Source of the DNA: Pandoraea pulmonicola
GTDB lineage: Bacteria > Pseudomonadota > Gammaproteobacteria > Burkholderiales > Burkholderiaceae
Assembly (NCBI RefSeq): GCF_000815105.2
Contig: NZ_CP010310.2
Span: 3,100,001-3,164,000, forward strand
Direction: 5' to 3'
DNA: 64,000 nt
Shown piece by piece: positions 34,187 through 43,485 of the stretch (position 1 is the stretch's first letter; every line of letters starts with the position of its first letter). A model generated the notes under the pieces. It was not told the DNA's origin. It ran no database searches and saw only the letters and a list, made by a program, of their open reading frames with translations. The position numbers were made by a program, and so were the translations under genes.

Positions 34187-34930
34187 TCATTCCATGTGCA
34201 TGCCGCCGTTGATGGCAAGGTTGCTGCCCGTGATGAAACCGGCATCGTCCGACGCGAGGAACGCCACGAGCGCGGCGACTTCGTCGGGACGGCCGAGTCG
34301 ACCGACCGGAATCTGCGGGAGAATGCGCGATTCGAGCACTTCCTGCGGCACGGCCGTGACCATCCTTGTCGCGAGATATCCCGGTGAGACGGTGTTGACG
34401 GTCACGCCCGACTTGGCGACTTCCAGTGCCAGCGCCTTGGTGAAACCATGCATGCCCGCCTTGGCCGCGGCGTAGTTCGCCTGGCCGAAGGCGCCACGGC
34501 TGCCGTTCACGGAGGAAATGTTGATGATGCGACCCCAGCCGCGCGCCACCATGCCGCCGAAGATCGGACGGGTCATGTTGAACACGCTGTCCAGATCGGT
34601 ACGCAATACCGACTGCCAGTCTTCGGCGGACATCTTGCGCATCGTGGCGTCGCGCGTGATGCCAGCATTGTTGACGAGAATGTCGATCGGACCCGTGTCG
34701 GATTCGACCGCCTTCGCGCACGCCGTGCATGAGGTGAAGTCGGCAACGTCGACGCGATAGACGTCGAAGTCGCGGCCGGCATCGCGCATACGCGCCACCC
34801 AGCCTTCGCAATCCTGATTCCGGGGGGAACACGTGACGGCAACGCGATATCCGGCGTCCGCCAGACGCAGGCTGATCGCCTCGCCCAGTCCACCCATGCC
34901 TCCAGTCACCAATGCAATTCGTGTTGTCAT
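34187..34930 (-). CDS. phaB: acetoacetyl-CoA reductase PhaB
   Basis: 247 residues, the standard PhaB length. SDR fold: the NADP-binding VTGGMGGLGEAI, LVNNAGITRD, the catalytic Ser in NISSVNGSRGAFGQ, the YAAAK (Tyr-x-x-x-Lys) motif, and the NTVSPGYLATRMV and GSNLAINGGMHM ending typical of PhaB. It reduces acetoacetyl-CoA to (R)-3-hydroxybutyryl-CoA for PHB synthesis. It is followed by a phasin gene. Its promoter region contains GTTAAC repeats and a 16-bp palindrome. Confidence 0.9.
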   Translation of the reverse strand: MTTRIALVTGGMGGLGEAISLRLADAGYRVAVTCSPRNQDCEGWVARMRDAGRDFDVYRVDVADFTSCTACAKAVESDTGPIDILVNNAGITRDATMRKMSAEDWQSVLRTDLDSVFNMTRPIFGGMVARGWGRIINISSVNGSRGAFGQANYAAAKAGMHGFTKALALEVAKSGVTVNTVSPGYLATRMVTAVPQEVLESRILPQIPVGRLGRPDEVAALVAFLASDDAGFITGSNLAINGGMHME

Positions 34931-35447
34931 TGCTATCCTCTCTGGTTAACGTCGATCGTTAACGATCGTTAAACTTCGGGGGGCGGGAGTGCGACCCATC
35001 GGGCGCGACAATGTTCCTTGTCGTGACAATTTATCTCAGGCGAGCAGTGACGAGCGTCATGTACCCGGACCTCGGCGCGCCGTCCATTGCCGATGGATTG
35101 CCGATTGTCGACTGCATGCAAACCTGGCGCACCCGTGTGGAGATATGAGATGTGGGTAGGTGTGTGTTTGGCAGCGTACTCCAAAAAAATTTGCCGGTTG
35201 ACCTTTCGACCACCGCAAAAAACAATCCAATGACACCCCCCTCTCAATAGTCACAGGGCAACGCCATCACATGCCACGACGCGCTGCACGACGACCGTTG
35301 CAGCCTGCCGCCAATCCATATATCATCGCCCGTGGATTTATTCCGGATCGCACCGGGAGCGCCCGTCTTGCCGTCTTCCGGCGGGCGCGGAGTGTGCGAA
35401 CGCGAGGGTCTTCTTCCCGGATTTCTCACTTTGTGAGCCATGAGCGC
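34931..35447. other. 517-nt divergent regulatory region between phaB and the RND operon
   Basis: No gene seen. It contains the GTTAAC repeat cluster (34945-34973), a possible plus-strand promoter TTGACC-N17-AACAAT (35198-35226) and a 7-bp inverted repeat GCGCCCG/CGGGCGC (35359-35365 with 35382-35388) that could serve as an operator for the operon's own TetR protein. The stretch around 35140-35230 is distinctly AT-rich against its surroundings. Confidence 0.5.
34945..34973. promoter_or_regulatory. GTTAAC repeats with a 16-bp palindrome upstream of phaB
   Basis: GTTAAC at 34945 and 34958 and GTTAAA at 34968. CGATCGTTAACGATCG (34953-34968) is a perfect palindrome. It lies 15-43 bases upstream of the phaB start codon, in the position of a repressor site. 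Confidence 0.6.
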
Positions 35448-36716
35448 ATGATGCCTTCTCTGCCACCTTCTCTACCCGACACAGCCCCCCGCCGCCGGCG
35501 GTCCGCGCTGACGGTCGCCACCACGACACTCGCTGCCGCCACGCTCGCGTTGCTTGCCGCCTGCTCGCGCAAGGCGCCCCCCGAGCCACCGCCGCGCCCG
35601 GTCGTCGCCATGGCGGCGAAGACCGCCGAACAGACACCCATCGCGTCGCTGCCCGCGCAGATCGAGGCGCGCTATTCCACGCCGTTGTCGTTCCGTGTCG
35701 CGGGCAAGATCATCGAGCGTTCGGTGCGTCTGGGTGACGCGGTCAAGGCCGGCCAGGTCGTGGCGCGCCTCGATCCGGCCGATCTGTCGAAGAACGCCGC
35801 CAGCGCCCGCGCGCAGCTCGACGCGGCTCAGCATCAGCTCGATTACGCCACGCAGACGGTCACCCGCGACCGTGCACAGGCGCGCGAGAACCTGATCGCA
35901 CCGGCACAACTCGAGCAGTCCGAGAATGCCTACGCCAGCGCCCTCGCACAACGCAATCAGGCCACCCAGCAGGCCGCACTGGCGGCCGACCAACTGGGCT
36001 ACGGCAATCTCAAGGCAGATCGCGACGGAGTCATCACCGCCGAGCAAGCCGATACGGGACAGAACGTCAGCGCCGGTCAACCGGTGTACCAACTGGCATG
36101 GACGGGCGACATCGACGTGATTGCCGATGTCCCCGAAGTCACGCTCGGCGCCTTGCGCATCGGGCAGACCGCGACCGTGTCGCTGCCGGCCATGCCCGGC
36201 AAGACGTGGCAGGCACGCGTGCGCGAAATCTCCCCCGCCGCCGACCCGCAAAGCCGCACCTATCGCGCCAAGCTCTCGCTGCTCTCGCCCGGCCCCGATG
36301 TCAAACTCGGCATGACGGCGAACGTCTCCTTCGCGCAGCCGCTGAACCTCTCGTCCATGCCGTCCGTGTCCGTGGCGGCATCGGCGGCTTCCTCCGCTTC
36401 CTCCGCTTCCTCCGCTTCCTCCGCGTCGGGCACACCAGCGCAGGCAAGCGCGGCGGTGACCGACGGTCCACCGATCACGCTGCCCTCGACCGCACTCTTT
36501 CACGATAACAGCCATCCCGCCGTGTGGGTCGTCAAGTCCGACGACACGCTGGTGCTGCGTCGTGTGAAGGTCGCGCGTTATGGCGAGCGCACGGTCACGG
36601 TCGCTGGCGGCATTCAACCGGGCGAGCGCATCGTCTGGCAAGGGGTTCACACGGTCACCGCCGGTGAAAAGGTGCGCGTCGTCGCACCGCTGCATCCGGA
36701 GGATTTCGCGTCATGA
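35448..36716 (+). CDS. RND efflux system periplasmic adaptor (membrane fusion) lipoprotein
   Basis: 422 residues. Lipoprotein signal with lipobox LLAAC (Cys about 40). Barrel-sandwich and hairpin domains run through LSFRVAGKIIERSVRLGDAVKAGQVVARLDPADL, the coiled-coil hairpin (about 110-180) and GVITAEQADTGQNVSAGQPVYQL. An unusual Ala/Ser linker at about 307-325 is encoded by a perfect 9-bp tandem repeat. The start at ATG-ATG 35448/35451 lacks a good Shine-Dalgarno; the frame is open to 35271. The stop overlaps the pump gene start in ATGA. Confidence 0.88.
   Translation: MMPSLPPSLPDTAPRRRRSALTVATTTLAAATLALLAACSRKAPPEPPPRPVVAMAAKTAEQTPIASLPAQIEARYSTPLSFRVAGKIIERSVRLGDAVKAGQVVARLDPADLSKNAASARAQLDAAQHQLDYATQTVTRDRAQARENLIAPAQLEQSENAYASALAQRNQATQQAALAADQLGYGNLKADRDGVITAEQADTGQNVSAGQPVYQLAWTGDIDVIADVPEVTLGALRIGQTATVSLPAMPGKTWQARVREISPAADPQSRTYRAKLSLLSPGPDVKLGMTANVSFAQPLNLSSMPSVSVAASAASSASSASSASSASGTPAQASAAVTDGPPITLPSTALFHDNSHPAVWVVKSDDTLVLRRVKVARYGERTVTVAGGIQPGERIVWQGVHTVTAGEKVRVVAPLHPEDFAS
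36387..36422 (+). repeat. four perfect 9-bp tandem repeats within the adaptor gene
   Basis: GCTTCCTCC repeated four times, in frame, encoding Ala-Ser-Ser units in a linker of the RND adaptor. The unit length is a multiple of three, so slippage would change linker length without breaking the frame. Confidence 0.85.
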
Positions 36717-39700
36717 GTACGTCGGACGGGAAGCCTCCCGTGCCCCAGCCCCCAGCATCGCCTTCGTCGTCTCCATCGGCCGAATCTCAGGACTACCGCC
36801 ACGAAGAGGGGCATTTCAACCTCTCCGCGTGGGCGCTGCGCCACCGCTCGCTCGTCGTTTTCCTGATCGCGATGGCGACGATCTTCGGCATCCTCGCCTA
36901 CTCGCGTCTCGCACAGTCGGAGGACCCGCCGTTCACGTTCCGCGTGATGGTGATCCGCACCTTCTGGCCGGGCGCGACCGCCAAGCAGGTGCAGGAACAG
37001 GTCACCGACCGCCTTGCGCGCAAGCTTCAGGAGATGCCGGCCATCGACTTCCAGCGCAGCTATTCGCGCCCCGGCGAGTCGCTGCTGTTCTTCGCGATGA
37101 AGGACTCCGCCCCGGCGAGCGAAGTCGCCGAGGAGTGGTATCAGGTACGCAAGAAGGTCGGCGACATCGCCTATACCTTGCCGCCCGGTGTGCAGGGTCC
37201 GTTCTTCAACGATGAATTCGGCGACGTCTACACGCACATCTTCACACTCGAAGGCGACGGCTTCGGCCCCGCGCAGCTACGCGACTACGCCGACTCGCTG
37301 CGCACCGTGCTCCTGCGCGTGCCCGGCGTGGCGAAGGTCGACTACTTCGGCGATCAGGACCAGCGTATCTACGTCGAAATCAGCAACACGCAGCTCACGC
37401 GCCTGGGTATCTCGCCGACCCTGATCGCGCAGGCCGTCAACGGTCAGAATGCGGTGTCGCCGGCGGGCACGATCGAAGGACCGAACGACCGCGTGGTCGT
37501 ACGCCCGAGCGGAGAGTTCCGCAACGTGGCCGAGCTCGCCGACACGCTCATCCGTGTGAACAACCGCACGTTCCGCCTCGGCGACATCGCCACGATCAAA
37601 CGCGGCTACGTCGACCCGCCGGTCTCCGAAATGCGCTTCGGCGGCAAGCCGGTGCTCGGCATCGGCATCACGATGCAGAAGGGCCAGGACGTCGTCCATC
37701 TGGGCAAGGCGCTCGCGAACACGATGGGCGAACTGCGCGCGCAACTGCCGGCGGGGCTCAAGCTCACCGAAGTCGCGAGCATGTCGCAATCGGTCTCGCA
37801 CTCGGTGGACGACTTCCTCGAAGCGGTGGCCGAAGCCGTGGCGATCGTGCTGGTCGTGAGTCTGGTCTCGCTCGGTTTTCGCACCGGCATGGTGGTGGTG
37901 ATTTCGATTCCCGTCGTGCTCGCCGTCACCTCGCTGTTCATGTACATCTTCGACATCGGGCTGCACAAGGTGTCGCTCGGCACGCTGATTCTGGCGCTCG
38001 GCCTGCTCGTGGACGACGCGATCATCGCCGTCGAAATGATGGCCGTGAAACTCGCGCAAGGCTGGGAGCGCAAACGGGCCGCGGCGTTCGCCTACACGAG
38101 CACCGCCTTCCCGATGCTCACCGGCACGCTCGTGACCGTGTCGGGCTTCCTGCCCATCGCGCTGGCCAAGTCGAGCACCGGCGAATACACGCGCTCGATC
38201 TTCGAAGTCTCGGCGATCGCGCTGCTCGCATCGTGGCTCGCGGCCGTGGTGCTCATTCCGCTGCTCGGCTACAAGCTGCTGCCCGAACGCCCGCGAGAAG
38301 CGCATCACGGCGACGACCACGAGCACGAGGTCTACGACACGAAGTTCTACAATCGCCTGCGCGGCTGGCTCACGTGGTGCATCGAGCGCAGGATCCTCGT
38401 GCTGGTCGTCACGGTCGTGCTGTTCCTCATCTCGATGGCCGGTTTCTCGCTCGTGCCGCAGCAGTTCTTCCCGAGTTCGGATCGTCCTGAACTGATGGTC
38501 GATCTGCGGCTGCAGGAAGGCGCGTCGTACCAGGCGACCCTGCGCGAGACGCAGCGCCTGGAGAAGCTTCTCGAAGGCCGCAAGGAAATCGACCACACGG
38601 TGAGCTTCGTCGGCACCGGCGCCCCGCGCTTCTACCTCCCGCTCGACCAGCAGTTGCCGACGTCGAACTTCGCGCAACTGGTCATTACCGCGAAATCGGT
38701 GGAAGAGCGCGAAGCACTGGCCCAATGGCTTGAGCCCAAGCTTCGAGAGGCGATGCCCGGCGTGCGCACGCGTCTGTCGCGACTGGAAAACGGTCCGCCG
38801 GTTGGCTTTCCGGTGCAGTTCCGCGTCAGCGGGGATGACATCGGCACGGTGCGCCGGATTTCCGAACAGGTCGCCGACGTGATGCGCAACAACGGCGATA
38901 CGGTCGACGTGCAGTTCGACTGGGACGAACCGTCGCAGCGCTCGGTGCGCTTCGAGGTCGATCAGCAGAAGGCGCGCGCGCTCGGGGTGAGTTCGGCGGA
39001 CATCTCCAACTTCATCGCCATGACGCTCACCGGCTACGACATCAGCCAGTATCGCGAGCGCGACAAGCTGATCTCGATCACGCTGCGCTCGCCCAGGGCG
39101 GAGCGCGTCGACCCGGCAAGGATCGCCACGCTCGCCATGCCCACGCCGAACGGCCCCGTGCCGCTCGCCACGCTCGGTCACATCGTGGACACGCTGGAAT
39201 ACGGCGTCATCTGGGAACGCGACCGTCAGCCGACCATCACGGTGCGCTCCGACGTGCGCGCCGGCAAGCAGGGGATCGACGTAACCGAAGCGGTCTACAA
39301 GCAGCTCGGCGACATTCGCAAGGCGCTGCCGGTCGGCTATCGCATCGAGATCGGCGGCTCGGTCGAGGAATCGGCCAAGGGTCAGGCGTCGATCAATGCG
39401 CAGATGCCGATCATGATCATCGTCGTGCTCACGTTGCTCATGATCCAGTTGCAGAGCTTTGCACGCACGATGCTCGTGGTGCTCACCGCGCCGCTCGGCA
39501 TGATCGGCGTGGTCGGCACCCTGTTGCTCTTCGGCAAGCCGTTCGGCTTCGTGGCAATGCTCGGGGTGATCGCCATGTTCGGCATCATCATGCGCAACTC
39601 GGTGATTCTGGTCGACCAGATCGAGCAGGACATCGCGTCCGGTCATCCGCGCTTCGACGCCATCGTGAGCGCCACGGTGCGGCGCTTCCGGCCGATCACG

Positions 39701-39943
39701 CTCACCGCCGCGGCGGCCGTGCTGGCGCTCATTCCGCTGCTGCGCAGCAACTTCTTCGGTCCGATGGCGACCGCCCTCATGGGCGGCATCACCAGCGCGA
39801 CCATCCTGACTGTGTTTTTCCTGCCTGCGTTGTATGCGACGGCATTCCGCGTGCGCCACGACGAACGCGCCGAACCTGCATCGCACACGCCCCCCGCCAT
39901 CGGCACTGCGGCGTCCGGCAGTTCGCAAGGAGATCGCCCATGA
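36713..39943 (+). CDS. RND family multidrug efflux permease (HAE1 type)
   Basis: 1076 residues, the expected length, with the RND duplicated architecture: TM1 near 45-65, two large periplasmic loops, and TM4 carrying the proton-relay Asp pair in LGLLVDDAIIAVEMM. The second half repeats the fold (GMIGVVGTLLLFGKPFGFVAMLGVIAMFGIIMRNSVILVDQIEQD). It drives drug or solvent export with the adaptor and outer-membrane channel. ATGA overlaps at both ends imply strict co-translation with its neighbours. Confidence 0.93.
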   Translation: MSTSDGKPPVPQPPASPSSSPSAESQDYRHEEGHFNLSAWALRHRSLVVFLIAMATIFGILAYSRLAQSEDPPFTFRVMVIRTFWPGATAKQVQEQVTDRLARKLQEMPAIDFQRSYSRPGESLLFFAMKDSAPASEVAEEWYQVRKKVGDIAYTLPPGVQGPFFNDEFGDVYTHIFTLEGDGFGPAQLRDYADSLRTVLLRVPGVAKVDYFGDQDQRIYVEISNTQLTRLGISPTLIAQAVNGQNAVSPAGTIEGPNDRVVVRPSGEFRNVAELADTLIRVNNRTFRLGDIATIKRGYVDPPVSEMRFGGKPVLGIGITMQKGQDVVHLGKALANTMGELRAQLPAGLKLTEVASMSQSVSHSVDDFLEAVAEAVAIVLVVSLVSLGFRTGMVVVISIPVVLAVTSLFMYIFDIGLHKVSLGTLILALGLLVDDAIIAVEMMAVKLAQGWERKRAAAFAYTSTAFPMLTGTLVTVSGFLPIALAKSSTGEYTRSIFEVSAIALLASWLAAVVLIPLLGYKLLPERPREAHHGDDHEHEVYDTKFYNRLRGWLTWCIERRILVLVVTVVLFLISMAGFSLVPQQFFPSSDRPELMVDLRLQEGASYQATLRETQRLEKLLEGRKEIDHTVSFVGTGAPRFYLPLDQQLPTSNFAQLVITAKSVEEREALAQWLEPKLREAMPGVRTRLSRLENGPPVGFPVQFRVSGDDIGTVRRISEQVADVMRNNGDTVDVQFDWDEPSQRSVRFEVDQQKARALGVSSADISNFIAMTLTGYDISQYRERDKLISITLRSPRAERVDPARIATLAMPTPNGPVPLATLGHIVDTLEYGVIWERDRQPTITVRSDVRAGKQGIDVTEAVYKQLGDIRKALPVGYRIEIGGSVEESAKGQASINAQMPIMIIVVLTLLMIQLQSFARTMLVVLTAPLGMIGVVGTLLLFGKPFGFVAMLGVIAMFGIIMRNSVILVDQIEQDIASGHPRFDAIVSATVRRFRPITLTAAAAVLALIPLLRSNFFGPMATALMGGITSATILTVFFLPALYATAFRVRHDERAEPASHTPPAIGTAASGSSQGDRP

Positions 39944-41493
39944 GCCCGCGCGCTACACCACGCGCTACACCACGCGTCACACCACGCCTTGCACTGCGCC
40001 GCTGCAGCTCGCTGGTGCCGCTGATCCCCCTGTGGCTGGGCGCCTGTTCGTTTACCCCGGGCGACCAGCCGCCCGCCATGCCTTCGCCCGCGCACTACGG
40101 CACGCAGGCGCTGCCCGAGCGCACGGTCTCGGCACAAGGCGCGTCGCAGCAGTTCGAACTCGGCGCGCCGCCCGTCAAGGCGTGGTGGCACGCGTATCGC
40201 TCGGACAAGCTCGACGCACTCGTCGAAGAAGGTCTGCGCAACAGCCCCAACCTGGCCGCCGCCGATCACGCGCTGCAGGCCGCGCGCGAGCAACTGAAGG
40301 CACAGGTCGGCTCGTCGCTGCTGCCGTCCATCGATCTCGGCGGCCAGGCGACGCGCGAGCGCGCGCTCGGCATGCCGACGCTCGGTCCGCCCACCGCGCT
40401 GTACAACATGTTCGTCGGCCAGATCCAGGCACGCTATACGTTCGACTTCTTCGGCGCATCGCGCTTCGCGAATGCGTCGCTCGCCGCGCAGGTCGATCAG
40501 CAGGCTTTCCAGCGGGAATCGGCACGCCAGGCGCTCGCGGCCAACATCGTCTCCGGCGCCATCGGCGCGTCGGTCCTCGGCGCCCAGGTCAAGGCGACCG
40601 AGCGTCTGGTCGAACTTGCGCAGGCGGACGCGAACGACATGGCGCGCCGCGAAGCGCTCGGCGCGGTCTCGCGCGCCGACGCCCTCGCCGCGGCGCAGAA
40701 TGCCGAATCGCTCAATGCGTCGCTGCCGGGCCTGCGTGCCCAGTGGCAGTCCACCCGTCACGCCCTGGCCGTGCTGCTTGGCCGCACCCCCGACCAGGCG
40801 CCGGACGACATTGCACTGGGCGAACTGAAGGTGCCGGAAAAAGTGCCCGTCTCCGTACCGTCGACATTGCTTCAGTCGCGGCCCGACATTCAGGCGGCGG
40901 AAATGGCGCTCAAGGCGGCGTCGGCGGAAGTGGGCGTCGCCACGGCACAGATGTTCCCGAGCCTGTCGCTCAGTGCGTCGATGGGCAAGGGCGGCTTCAA
41001 GTGGGCGACGGTGATGTCCAACGCCGGATCGTTGTGGAGCGTGGCCGCGTCGATCTCGCAGCCGATCTTTCACGGCGGGGCGTTGCTCGCGCAACGTCGC
41101 GCGGCTCAGGCGACGTACGAAGCGTCCGTCGAGCAATACAAGCAGACGGTGCTCGCGGCGTTCAAGAACGTGGCCGATACGCTCGCGTCGCTCGAGGCGG
41201 ACAACACGTCGCTGCTGCACGCGGACAATGCCAGCGCGGCGGCCGAACAGATCTATCGCGATACGGCGGCGCGCGTGCGTCTGGGAGCGTTGCCGGTGTC
41301 GGCGTCGCGCGGGCGTGAGCAGCAGTACTGGAACGCCTATCTGACGACGGTGCGTGCAACCGGCGCCCGTTTGTCGGATACTGCGCTCCTGTTTTACGCG
41401 ATGGGGGTGCCGCCCGAGCCGGAATCCGGGGCGGCGGCAACCGCACCGGCCGACGGACGGCCGCCCCCGCCGCAAGACGTTGCCACACGATGA
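39940..41493 (+). CDS. outer-membrane efflux lipoprotein (NodT/OprM family)
   Basis: 517 residues. Signal and lipobox LWLGAC (Cys about 30). Two OEP repeats form the TolC-like barrel and tunnel: VKAWWHAYRSDKLDALVEEGLRNSPNLAAADHALQAAREQLKAQ and, in the second half, VPSTLLQSRPDIQAAEMALKAASAEVGVATAQMFPSLSLSAS. The Ala/Pro-rich C-terminus is probably disordered. It completes the tripartite pump and overlaps both the permease and TetR genes by 4 nt. Confidence 0.92.
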   Translation: MSPRATPRATPRVTPRLALRRCSSLVPLIPLWLGACSFTPGDQPPAMPSPAHYGTQALPERTVSAQGASQQFELGAPPVKAWWHAYRSDKLDALVEEGLRNSPNLAAADHALQAAREQLKAQVGSSLLPSIDLGGQATRERALGMPTLGPPTALYNMFVGQIQARYTFDFFGASRFANASLAAQVDQQAFQRESARQALAANIVSGAIGASVLGAQVKATERLVELAQADANDMARREALGAVSRADALAAAQNAESLNASLPGLRAQWQSTRHALAVLLGRTPDQAPDDIALGELKVPEKVPVSVPSTLLQSRPDIQAAEMALKAASAEVGVATAQMFPSLSLSASMGKGGFKWATVMSNAGSLWSVAASISQPIFHGGALLAQRRAAQATYEASVEQYKQTVLAAFKNVADTLASLEADNTSLLHADNASAAAEQIYRDTAARVRLGALPVSASRGREQQYWNAYLTTVRATGARLSDTALLFYAMGVPPEPESGAAATAPADGRPPPPQDVATR

Positions 41494-42149
41494 CCGCCAC
41501 ATCCACGACACGGGGCAGACGCCCCAAACACCTGCCCGATGGCCGCGCTGCCTTGCTCAACGCGGCCATCGACGCTTTTTCGCATCTCGGCTACGACGGC
41601 GCCAACCTGCGCGGCATTGCTGCCGCCGCGAAGGTCGACGCCAGCCTCGTGCGCGTCCATTTCGGCTCGAAGGAGCAGCTTTGGCGCGCCTGCGTGGATA
41701 CGCTCGAAGCCGCGCTCACCACCCCTGTCGCACACCTGAAAGCGATCGCGGACGACACCGCGCGACCGGTCCGGGACAGGCTTCGCGACGCCATCGCGCT
41801 GATGGCGGCCCACGCGGTCGTGCATCCCGAACACAAGCGCTTCATTTCCCTGCACGCGTCCGAGACGGGCGAGCGTGGCGCGGTGCTTTACCGCCACTTG
41901 CTCGAACCTGTCTACCACTGCATGGAAAAGCTGATCGTCGAGGGGATGGCGGCCGGCGTGATTCGCGCCGAGCATCCGGCGATGTACTTCTGCATGCTCG
42001 CGCATGCGCTGCATCCGCCGCCCGGCTCGCCCGTATTGATGCAGTTGATCGCGCCGGAGGTCGGCGGCGACGCCTTCGGCCCCGCCCTGCTCAGGCAAGT
42101 CGAGATGGTGTTCTTCACGCCACCGGACGCGCAGGACGCTGGAGGGTGA
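41490..42149 (+). CDS. TetR family regulator at the end of the efflux operon
   Basis: 219 residues. N-terminal HTH LLNAAIDAFSHLGYDGANLRGIAAAAKVDASLVRVHFGSKEQLWRACVDTL; the rest is the ligand-binding helical domain, CerR/DUF1956-like. It is translationally coupled to the channel gene through ATGA. As last gene of the operon it would be made in proportion to the pump and probably represses the whole unit from the region upstream of 35448. Confidence 0.88.
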   Translation: MTATSTTRGRRPKHLPDGRAALLNAAIDAFSHLGYDGANLRGIAAAAKVDASLVRVHFGSKEQLWRACVDTLEAALTTPVAHLKAIADDTARPVRDRLRDAIALMAAHAVVHPEHKRFISLHASETGERGAVLYRHLLEPVYHCMEKLIVEGMAAGVIRAEHPAMYFCMLAHALHPPPGSPVLMQLIAPEVGGDAFGPALLRQVEMVFFTPPDAQDAGG

Positions 42150-42210
42150 GGCGCCCGGGCGGCGCGCCGATGCATTACACTGGCGGCCAAATTCACACGC
42201 TCTCACGCAC

Positions 42211-43470
42211 ATGTCCGAAGCTAATTCCACCACCGTCATTCTTGGCGCCGGCCAGGCCGGCGGCGAGACCGCCCTCGCGCTGCGTCAACTCGGCTATACC
42301 GGCCGCATCGTGCTTGCCGGCAGCGAAACCCATCTGCCGTACCGTCGCCCACCGCTCTCGAAGGCGTTTCTCGCCGGGCAGGCCGACGAGGCCAGCCTCC
42401 TGATCCGCCCCGCCGACGCGTGGGAGAAGGCAGAGATCGACGTACGCCTTGGCGTGACCGCCACGGCCATCGATCGCACGGCGCGCACCGTCTCGTTCGA
42501 TGACGGCCAGACCCTCGGCTACGACCATCTCGTGCTCGCACTCGGCGGTCGCGTGCGCCGCCTGCCGATGCCGGGCGGCGATGCGTCGAACGTCTATTAC
42601 CTGCGCGACATCGCCGACGCCCAGCGCCTGCGCGACGCCCTCGCCACGGGCAAACGCGTCGTGGTGATCGGCGGCGGGTATATCGGTCTGGAAGTGGCCG
42701 CGAGCGCCGTCAAGGCGGGCGCGTCCGTCACCGTGCTCGAAGCCGCGCCGCGTCTGCTCGCCCGGGTGGCGGAGCCCGACCTCGCGGGCTTTTTTGCTAC
42801 GCTGCATCGCGAAAACGGTGTGGACGTACAGGTCGGCGTGGGCGTGAGCGCGCTGGAGCAGGATGCCAACGGGCAGGTCACCGCCGTGGTCGCCGGCGAC
42901 AAGCGTCTGCCTGCCGATGTGGTGGTGGTCGGCATCGGCCTGATCCCGAATACGGAACTCGCCCAGGCGGCCGGCCTCGTCGTCGACAACGGTATCGTCG
43001 TGGACGAATTCGCCCGCACGAGCGACCCCGCCATTCTCGCCGTGGGCGACTGCGCTCACCACGAACACCCGGTGCTCGGCCGCCGCATCCGTCTGGAATC
43101 GGTGCCGAGCGCGAGCGAGATGGCCAAGGTCGCCGCGAGCGTGGTGCATGGCGACGCCCCCAAGGCCGTCGCCACGGCACCGTGGTTCTGGTCGGACCAA
43201 TTCAACGCGAAGATGCAGATGGTCGGCATGACCGATGGCCACGACACCGTGGTCGAGCGGCGCCTGCCGGACGCCCAGGGCGCGGCCGTGTTCATGCTGT
43301 TCTATCTGCGCGAGGGCGCCGTGGTGGCCGCTGCGAGCATCAACCGTGCGCAGGAATTCATGGCCGCGCGCGAGCTGGTCGGGCGCCGCGCCGTGATCGA
43401 CCCGGCGCGTCTCGCCGATGCCGCCACACCGCTCAAGACCCTGCTCACCGAACTCGGCCCGGCCGCCTGA
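42211..43470 (+). CDS. NAD(P)/FAD-dependent ferredoxin-reductase-type oxidoreductase
   Basis: 419 residues. FAD-binding GAGQAGGETALALRQLG, NAD-binding VVVIGGGYIGLEVAASAVKAG, and the FAD-ribityl motif AILAVGDCAHHEHP. The C-terminal reductase domain (about 325-415) includes APWFWSDQFNAKMQMVG, typical of the ferredoxin or rubredoxin reductases that feed Rieske oxygenases or P450s. No oxygenase or ferredoxin gene is adjacent, so the partner is unknown. It starts 61 nt after the TetR gene and may not be part of the efflux operon. Confidence 0.88.
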   Translation: MSEANSTTVILGAGQAGGETALALRQLGYTGRIVLAGSETHLPYRRPPLSKAFLAGQADEASLLIRPADAWEKAEIDVRLGVTATAIDRTARTVSFDDGQTLGYDHLVLALGGRVRRLPMPGGDASNVYYLRDIADAQRLRDALATGKRVVVIGGGYIGLEVAASAVKAGASVTVLEAAPRLLARVAEPDLAGFFATLHRENGVDVQVGVGVSALEQDANGQVTAVVAGDKRLPADVVVVGIGLIPNTELAQAAGLVVDNGIVVDEFARTSDPAILAVGDCAHHEHPVLGRRIRLESVPSASEMAKVAASVVHGDAPKAVATAPWFWSDQFNAKMQMVGMTDGHDTVVERRLPDAQGAAVFMLFYLREGAVVAAASINRAQEFMAARELVGRRAVIDPARLADAATPLKTLLTELGPAA

Positions 43471-43485
43471 GCCGAAACGGCGCCG

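Noticed and set aside
36387..36422. CRISPR-like or mobile repeat
   Set aside because: The repeat is contiguous with no spacers and lies inside a coding linker; it is a simple microsatellite.
37277..39928. 883-codon minus-strand open frame
   Set aside because: Shadow of the RND permease gene; His/Arg/Asp-rich repeats with no recognisable fold.
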